From assembly GCA_036785325.1 (NCBI GenBank), contig JAXIVH010000033.1, positions 839,610-903,609 of the forward strand: DNA of 64,000 bases, given 5' to 3'. Position 1 is the first letter of the stretch. Each line of letters starts with the position of its first letter. The stretch comes from Urophycis tenuis. Lineage: Eukaryota; Chordata; Actinopteri; Gadiformes; Phycidae. Below are positions 57,818 to 64,000 of the stretch, in pieces. The translations under genes and the position numbers were made by a program. Below the pieces are notes generated by a model. The model was not told the origin of the DNA and did not search any database. It was given only the letters and a program-made list of their open reading frames with translations.

Positions 57818-58708
57818 TGGCCGACCAAGGCACAAATTTCATGTCCAAAATGTTCAAACAGGCAATGCAACAACTAGGCATTAAACACGTCACGTCAAGC
57901 GCTTATCAGCCCCAAACCCAAGGATCACTCGAACGTTTCCATCCAACGTTAAAATCAATGCTGCGCGCCTTCTGTCTTGAGTTTGCGCGTGATTGGGATG
58001 AGGGTGTTCCTTTTGCATTGTTTGCTGTGCGCAAAGTAGTCCAAGAGTCGTTGGGTTTCAGTCCATCTGAACTGGTCTTTGGACATAATGTTTGTGGCCC
58101 TTTGAAGCTTTTAAAAGGCGTGGCTAGCTGAGAAGCCTTCCAATTGCAGTCTTTCTGATTACATCTCAAAGATTCACTCTAAGTTACATTATGCCTGTGA
58201 ATTGGCAAAAGAGAACCTTGGAGTCTCTCAGAAACGCATGAAGAACCGTTACGATCAAAAAGCTGTCATGTGAGTGTTTCAGCCTGGTGATCAAGTAATG
58301 CTTCTCCTTCCACTTCTCCATTCGGCTCTTCAAGCCCGCTAGACCGGCCTATATCGCGTTGAAAGACATGTTAATGATGTTAATTATGTCATTACCACTC
58401 CAGACAGGCGAAAGAAATCTTGTTTGTGTCACATTAATATGTTAAAACTTTACTGTGAGCGTGATGTCAGTAGCGAAGTCAAATGCTTTCCCGGCGCTGA
58501 AAGCCCGCGTGTGTCTCTGATAGGCCAAAAGGTGTCGCTGTCCAGCACGCCTAGTGCTGAATCTGCTGCCGTGCTGCCCGTTCACTCGTGTGCTTCAGCA
58601 CCTTTGTTGAGTGGACCTGCCCCTTTGTGTGAGGAAGAGGATGGTCGCTCTCCATCGGTGGAGGTGATTGTGGGCCAGTTGAAAAATTCGGAGATCCTTG
58701 CTGATCTC
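57818..58708 (+). pseudogene. gmr1-type Ty3/gypsy integrase C-terminal half
   Basis: Integrase core starting ADQGTNFMSKMFKQAMQQLG, then HVTSSAYQPQTQGSLERFH with the catalytic Glu, then LGFSPSELVFGHNV. A stop follows at 58129 and frameshifts after that. MCHINMLKLYCERD at about 58424 and NSEILADL at about 58685-58708 are the C-terminal and linker motifs that precede the RT in gmr1-type elements. Broken at 58708 by the BEL/Pao insertion; it resumes at 61543. Confidence 0.8.
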
Positions 58709-58937
58709 TGAAGAGGAGGTTTTTAGGAATGTCTAGGTGCTGGCTTGAGACCAATGGGGGTGTCGGTGAGAACACAGGTGTGGCTTAAATAGTCTGTGGC
58801 AGGGCAGGGAGTGATTGAGTAATTGATATGGTCTAATTGGAGCTGATTGAACTGAGTGGGAAAACAAAGAAAGGGCAAAGAAAGGGGAGTGGCTCTGGGT
58901 CTGTGAGGTGAGGAGGGAACAGAAAATCTTCTAAACA
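58709..58937 (-). repeat. BEL/Pao 3' LTR
   Basis: 229 bp, TG to CA on the minus strand. About 195 bp align with 61343-61537 with roughly 90-95% identity by eye, which dates the insertion as not very recent. Confidence 0.8.
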
Positions 58938-58984
58938 GCCGCCCACAAATTTGTATGGCAAATTTGTCAGAGTGGGAGGTCATA

Positions 58985-59330
58985 GGGGCTCGGATAGGGC
59001 AGGGAGAGGGATAAGGCGGGCAACAGGTCTTGTGTACCTTTTGACCCCAACCTGAACCTCCGCGACCCTAGAACGTCCATCTGCGCTGGGGTGGAGGGAG
59101 GTCATCATGCCGCCCCATGAGCAGCAAGTTGGGGGTCACAGGGTCAGGGTCAGCCACGTCAGAGGAGACATAGCCCAAGGGCTTTGAATTGAGGATGCCT
59201 TCAATTTAAATGAAAACCGTACGCAGCACCTCTTCGGGGATCGATTGGGCTCCTGGGGTGGTCTCCAGGGTGATCTTGATGGAGCGTATTTCACGCTCCC
59301 ACGTCCCGCCAAAGTGGGGCGTGTGCAAGG
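58985..59330 (-). pseudogene. BEL/Pao integrase C-terminal remnant
   Basis: Minus-strand HFGGTWEREIRSIK, then PEEVLRTVF, LNSKPLGYVSSDVADPDPV and LLLMGRHDDLPP, the conserved end of BEL/Pao integrase. A frameshift follows at about 59095. The N-terminal zinc finger and DDE core are absent. Confidence 0.8.
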
Positions 59331-59338
59331 GGTTGATT

Positions 59339-60905
59339 CTGAGGATGCTGAGGCTCGTAGCGAGGCGGCTGCTTCCGAGGATGCCGGGGCTCGTAGCGAG
59401 GCGGCTGCTTCCGAGGATGCCGGGGCTCGTAGCGAGGCGGCTGCTTCCGAGGATGCCGGGGCTCGTAGCGAGGCGGCTGCTTCTCAGAGAGGATGCCGGG
59501 GCTCATAGCGAGGCGGCTGCTTCTCAGAGAGGATGCTGGGGCTCATAGCGAGGCGGCTGCTTCTCAGAGAGGATGCTGGGGCTCATAGCGAGGCGGCTGC
59601 TCCTGAGGATGCTGGGGCTCATAGCGAGGCAGCTGCTCCTGAGGATGCTGGGGCTCATAGCGAGGCGGCTGCTTCTGAGGATGCTGGGGTTCATAGCGAG
59701 GCAGCTGCTTCTCAGAGAGAGGATGCTGGGGTTCATAGCGAGGCAGCTGCTTCTCATAGAGAGGATGCTGGGGTTCATAGCGAGGCAGCTGCTTCTCAGA
59801 GAGGATGCTGGGGTTCCTAACGAGGCGGCTGCTTCTCGTAGCGAGGCGGCTGCTTCTCGTAGCAAGGCGGCTGCTTCTGAGGATGTTGGGGCTCATAGCG
59901 AGGCGGCTGCTTCTCATAGAGAGGATGCTGGGGCTCATAGAGAGGCGGCTGCTCCTGAGGATGCTGGGGCTCATAGCGAGGCAGCTGCTCATGAGGATGC
60001 TGGGGCTCATAGCGAGGTGGCTGCTTCTGAGGATGCTGGGGCTCATAGCGAGGCGGCTGCTTCTGAGGATACTGGGGCTCATAGCGAGGCAGCTCCTTCT
60101 CATAGAGAGGATGCTGGGGTTCATAGCAAGGCGGCTGCTTCTCATAGAGAAGATGCTGGGGTTCGTAACGAGGTGGCTGCTTCTCGTAGCGAGGTGGCTG
60201 CTTCTGAGGATGCTGGGGCTCATAGCGAGGCGGCTGCTTCTGAGGATGCTGGGGCTCATAGCGAGGCAGCTGCTTCTCATAGAGAGGATGCTGGGGTTCA
60301 TAGCGAGGCGGCTGCTTCTCATAGAGAGGATGCTGGGGTTCATAGCGAGGCAGCTGCTTCTCATAGAGAGGATGCTGGGGTTCGTAACGAGGCGGCTGCT
60401 TCTCGTAGCAAGGTGGCTGCTTCTGAGGATGCTGGGGCTCATAGCGAGGCGGCTGCTTCTGAGGATGCTGGGGCTCATAGCGAGGCGGCTGCTTCTGAGG
60501 ATGCTGGGGCTCATAGCGAGGCGGCTGCTTCTCATAGGGAGGATGCTGGGGTTCGTAACGAGGTGGCTGCTTCTCGTAGCAAGGTGGCTGCTTCTGAGGA
60601 TGCTGGGGCTCATAGCGAGGCGGCTGCTTCTGAGGATGCTGGGGCTCATAGCGAGGCGGCTGCTTCTGAGGATGCTGGGGCTCATGGCAAGGCGGCTGCT
60701 TCTCATAGAGAGGATGCTGGGGCTCATAGCGAGGTGGCTGCTGCGGAGGATGCTGGGGCTCGTAGGGAGGCGGCTGCTTCTCATAGAGAGGATGCTGGGG
60801 TTCATAGCAAGGCGGCTGCTTCTCATAGAGAGGATGATGGGGCTCATAGCGAGGCGGCTGCTGCGGAGGATGCTGGGGCTTGTAGCGAGGCGGCTGCTTC
60901 TGAGG
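59339..60905 (-). repeat. 36/42-bp minisatellite inside BEL/Pao, about 40 copies
   Basis: Two unit lengths, 36 bp (QKQPPRYEPQHP) and 42 bp (LYEKQPPRYEPQHP) on the minus strand, plus shorter QPPRYEK units. They keep one frame open for 520 codons, continuous with pol remnant sequence at its start (from 61379). The unit contains GCTCATAGCGAGGCGGCTGC on the plus strand. Shadow frames on both strands are also open for 445-584 codons. Confidence 0.93.
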
Positions 60906-61342
60906 ATGCAACGCGTCCAGCTGCCAAAGTTTCTGAACATTGTGATAGATGTCATCAGGTGGGCATTTGAAGGAGATATAGTGGCACCTGATGGAGGGGG
61001 GGCTAGCAATATCTCTCGCAGGGCCCTGCAGTGTCCAGCCAAACCGGGTTCTAATCGCTGCAGGGGCAGAGAGGGCCATGGGGCCAGACAAGGTTTGAGA
61101 TGGCAGCATATGAGCAGCAGGCACAGGGTTATAAGAGGCTGAGACTTGCGAGATGGCAGGGGCCTGACTATGGGCAGGAGGATGGGAGGAAATCCACGGC
61201 TGGGCACGGGATTGAGGACTAGGTGAGTCGGAGACTTGAGAGGTGGCAGGGGCCTGACTATGGGCAAGAGGATTAAAGGAGAGCCAATACTGGGCAGGGG
61301 GCTGTACAGAAGGGGCACGGCTTACCGGAGGAGGAGAAGCAA

Positions 61343-61537
61343 GCTGGCTGGAGACCAATGGGGGTGTCGGTGAGAACACAGGTGTGGCTTAAATAGTCTG
61401 TGGCAGGGCAGGGAGTGATTGAGTAATTGACATGGTCTAATTGGAGCTGATTGAACTGAGTGGGAAAACGAATGGGCAAAGAAAGGGGCGTGCTCTGTGT
61501 CTGTGAGGTGAGGAGGGAACAGAAAATCTTCTAAACA
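61343..61537 (-). repeat. BEL/Pao 5' LTR, truncated
   Basis: Matches the 3' LTR from its start (61537, minus) to about 61343, where identity stops. The expected last 35 bp or so are replaced by GCTTGCTTCTCCTCCTCCGG. Confidence 0.8.
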
Positions 61538-61584
61538 ATCTCGATGACTATTTTTCACACCTTTCTTCATATGAACGAGACGAT

Positions 61585-62486
61585 TTAAAGTGATGGTTCG
61601 GAGTAAAGTTCACCCTGAGGTAATTTCCACCAATAATCCAGCCAAATACCCCCTCAGATGCATTTTTAGCGACGGTCAATATTTATCAAGTTCAGGGGTA
61701 TCAGCCGAATGGCTTAGTTTTGGGAGTGTCCGGTACACTGTGTATATCTCGTAAATTACCCCACTAATAATGCATGGATTGTTACCCAACTTCTGTAGTA
61801 GTACATATATGGTCTGGACTCACAAAACAAGGCATTTTAAAGTTTGGAAGTACACCAGGAGTTTATTTAAAAGAGCACTTTTCTGATAGCTTCAACTAGC
61901 TGTTGCTGAGGCTACCGCTGCGTCGACGTCTCTTCCGTCTTTGCGGATAAGTTCGTAAAAGTCCTCTTCAAAACTCACAAGTGTAAGGAAAAAGTTAGTG
62001 AATTCAACACTCCATCTAATTTCAAGTATTCAATTATTCCAGTTGTCAATACATTTCGATGGAGTGTTGAATTCACTAACCTTTTCCTTACACATGTGAG
62101 TTTTGAAGAGGACTTTAACGAACTTATCCGGAAAGACGGAAGAGACGTCGACGCAGCGGTAGCCTTAGCAACAGCTAGTTGAAGCTGTCAGAAAAGTGCT
62201 CTTTTAAATAAACTCCTGGTGTACTTCCAAACTTTAAAATGCCTCGTTTTGTGAGTACAGACCATATATGTACTACTACAGAACTTGGGTAACAATCCAT
62301 GCATTATTAGTGGGGTAATTTACGAGATATACACAGTGTACCGGGCACTCCAATACTAAGCCATTCTTATACCCCTAAACTTGATAAATATTGACCGTCG
62401 CTAAAAATGCATCTGAGGGGGGTATTTGGCTGGATTATTGGTGGAAATTACCTCAGGGTGAATTTTACTCCGAACCATCACTTTAA
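61585..62486. mobile_element. Full-length palindromic (foldback) element with TTAA target duplication
   Basis: 894 bp (61589-62482) between TTAA duplications (61585-61588 and 62483-62486). Left arm 61589-62015 and right arm 62059-62482 are near-perfect inverted complements of about 425 bp around a 43-bp spacer. Ends AGTGATGGTTCGGAG / CTCCGAACCATCACT. No coding capacity. It lies cleanly within the gypsy frame between 61584 and 62487. TTAA duplication suggests mobilisation by a piggyBac- or Kolobok-type transposase. Confidence 0.93.
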
Positions 62487-63828
62487 TTGCTCTTGTTTCT
62501 TCTTACGGGAATTTATTTTCTGATGTTCCAAGCCGTACAAATGTAAATACTCACGACATTGATGTTGGGGATAGTCGGCCGATTAAACAACATGCATACC
62601 GCGCCAACCCTTTAAAATGTTTACAGCTTCAAAAAGTCAAATTCATGGTGGACAATTACATTGCTGAGCCGAGTTTCAGTCAGTGGAGTTCTCCATGCAT
62701 TTTGGTCCCGAAACCGGACAACACGTACAGATTTTGCACAGACTTTCGCGAAGTAAATGCAGTTACTAAATCAGACAGCTTCCCATTGCCGCGCATGGAT
62801 GATTGTGTGGACCGCATTGGCTCAGTTCATTTTGTCAGTAAAATCAATCTCCTAAAGGGCTACTGGCAAATTCCGCTGTCAGAACGTGCAAAGGAGATTT
62901 CAGCGTTTGTAACACCTGACAGTTTTCTCCAGTACACCGTCCTCGCGTTCGGACTTCGAAACGCCCCAGCTTCCTTTCAGCGGCTAGTTAATCACGTCTT
63001 GGCTGGCATTTCCAACTGTGAAGCATATTTAGATGATCTGGTTATATATAGTGTCACCTGGTTAGATCATATTGCACACCTGAAAGCTGTTCTCGAGCGT
63101 CTGTCTGCTACGAGTCTCACCATTAATCTCACAAAGAGTGAGTTCGGCTGTGCCTCGGTTGTCTACCTCGGTAAAGTGGTTGGTGGCGGAGAGGTTCGCC
63201 CAGTTCATGCAAAAGTTGAAGCTGTTATGCAATATCCTGTCCCCTCATCTCGTCGTGAGCTTCGACGTTTTCTTGGAATGGTCGGCTATTACAGGTCCTT
63301 TTGTAAGAATTTTTCTGTTGTAGCCACACCGCTCACGGATCTTCTTAGTCCAAAAAGGCCCTTTCTGTGGACGGAAAAAAGTCAGTTGGCCTTCGAATCC
63401 GTTAAAGCGTTGCTGACCACTGCTCCCGTGCTCGCTGCCCCTAATTTTTCTGTGCCTTTTTCACTCGCCATGGACGCCAGTGATTTAGGGGCTGGTGCAG
63501 TTTGGTGCAGTGTGATAGCGATGGGGTGGAACATCCCTTACGTTTCTTTTCCCGTAAGTTTAACTGCCATCAGCGGGTGTGCTCCACGATTGAAAAAGAA
63601 GTGCTAGCGCTTGTGTTGGCCCTCCAGCACTTTGAGGTCTACATTGGTGGTGCTGCGTAGCCCGTTGTCGTTTACACCGACCATAATCCATTAACATTCC
63701 TGGATAGGATGCGTAAACACAACCAACGATTAATGTGCTGGTGCCTCATTTTGCAGGGTTTTAACATCTTCATCCAACACATTCATGGACGTGAGAACGT
63801 TGCGGCAGACGCACTTTCTCGTGCGTAG
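62487..63828 (+). pseudogene. gmr1-type Ty3/gypsy reverse transcriptase and RNase H
   Basis: Resumes the gypsy element after the palindrome. An RT leader (DSRPIKQHAYRAN at about 62572) is followed from 62645 by the RT: CTDFREVNAVTKSDSFPLPR, motif A region VSKINLLKGYW, FGLRNAPASFQRL, YLDDLVIY, FLGMVGYYRSFC. RNase H starts at AMDASDLGAGAV (about 63469). A frameshift near 63505-63560 breaks RNase H, and ENVAADALSRA with a TAG at 63826-63828 closes it. The motif A catalytic Asp of the usual K-L-D-L is Asn here (KINL), so the enzyme would be dead even without the frameshift. Integrase lies upstream, the permuted order that defines gmr1-like elements. Confidence 0.88.
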
Positions 63829-63901
63829 ATCTGATGCACTTTAGAGCGAGCTCATGTAATGTGCGCTTTTTCTCGCATTTCTTTTTTGCGTGTCCATTCC
63901 T

Positions 63902-64000
63902 TACACCTCAGTCTCGACCCTACCTCTGCAGCCATGTCTCCCTCTACCTCTGCCTCTGACATGGAAACCCACCCAACTCCCTCACCCAAAAAAAAGAAAC
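63902..64000 (+). mobile_element. Harbinger Myb-like gene fragment, second copy, running off the window
   Basis: Reverse-complement match, about 95% or better by eye, to 37132-37226: MSPSTSASDMETHPTPSPKK and the end of the last 21-bp repeat unit. It starts within one repeat unit, so upstream array length cannot be judged. It has eight A residues where the 37-kb copy has nine, plus a 3-bp insertion. Confidence 0.85.

Larger units (their letters stand above)
58704..61542 (-). mobile_element. BEL/Pao LTR retrotransposon, internally deleted, with 5-bp TSD
   Basis: A minus-strand element at 58709-61537 (2,829 bp) flanked by the 5-bp direct repeat ATCTC (58704-58708 and 61538-61542), the target duplication size of BEL/Pao. 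The 3' LTR is 58709-58937 (229 bp; TG...CA on the minus strand, beginning TGTTTAGAAG). The 5' LTR is 61343-61537 and has lost about 35 bp at its inner end. Inside, minus strand: a short pol piece (FGWTLQGPARD, NVQKLWQLD, about 60920-61060), then the minisatellite, then integrase C-terminus (HFGGTWEREIRS, LNSKPLGYVSSDVADPDPVT, about 59000-59320). Protease, RT, RNase H and the integrase core are missing, so it is non-autonomous. Confidence 0.85.

Noticed and set aside
59564..61318. 584-codon minus ORF and 445/465-codon plus ORFs
   Set aside because: Alternate frames of the 36/42-bp array; only the 520-codon frame is continuous with recognisable BEL/Pao sequence.

Overview
This is a vertebrate nuclear window, almost certainly from a ray-finned (teleost) fish. 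Three intron-containing genes are recognisable, with GT-AG junctions I could place to the base. The order FOS then TMED10 matches the human 14q24.3 neighbourhood. The repeats (fish-type L2/CR1 LINEs, gmr1-type Ty3/gypsy, BEL/Pao, Penelope-like, Harbinger, hAT) fit a teleost. The very high density of micro- and minisatellites would suit a gadiform-like genome, but that is only a guess.

Layout. 1-14.5 kb: no gene I can support; a dense series of minisatellites, dinucleotide runs, an interstitial telomeric array and a 200-N assembly gap (7798-7997). 14.6-22.9 kb: two complete Fos-family bZIP genes in head-to-head orientation. The minus-strand one (14579-16871) is a divergent acidic Fos paralogue; the plus-strand one (20485-22397) is a canonical c-Fos (fosab-like). 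Each has a TATA box and, upstream, an exact CArG box beside an ETS site (serum response element). 26-27.3 kb: a degenerate L2-like LINE. 27.8-32.8 kb: tmed10, a p24-family cargo receptor with five coding exons.

33-64 kb is a transposon graveyard with clear nesting. A Harbinger Myb-like gene carries a 21-bp coding minisatellite. An L2-like LINE follows. Three partial, head-to-tail Penelope-like elements (PLEs) occupy about 40.9-42.6 and 45.7-54.3 kb. They have an SGNH-hydrolase ORF1, a GIY-YIG endonuclease and a possible decayed hammerhead motif, and the middle one was inserted into a gypsy gag. A gmr1-type Ty3/gypsy element (integrase before reverse transcriptase) is split first by a minus-strand BEL/Pao deletion derivative (5-bp target duplication ATCTC) and again by an 894-bp near-perfect palindrome with TTAA target duplications.

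The recurring theme is that tandem arrays have grown out of transposon coding sequence at least four times within 27 kb: 21-bp in Harbinger Myb, 32-bp from the PLE stop codon, 33-bp in a hAT N-terminus and 36/42-bp in BEL/Pao pol. No intact autonomous mobile element was found. The best candidates for a second look are the paired serum-responsive fos genes and the PLE/BEL structures.
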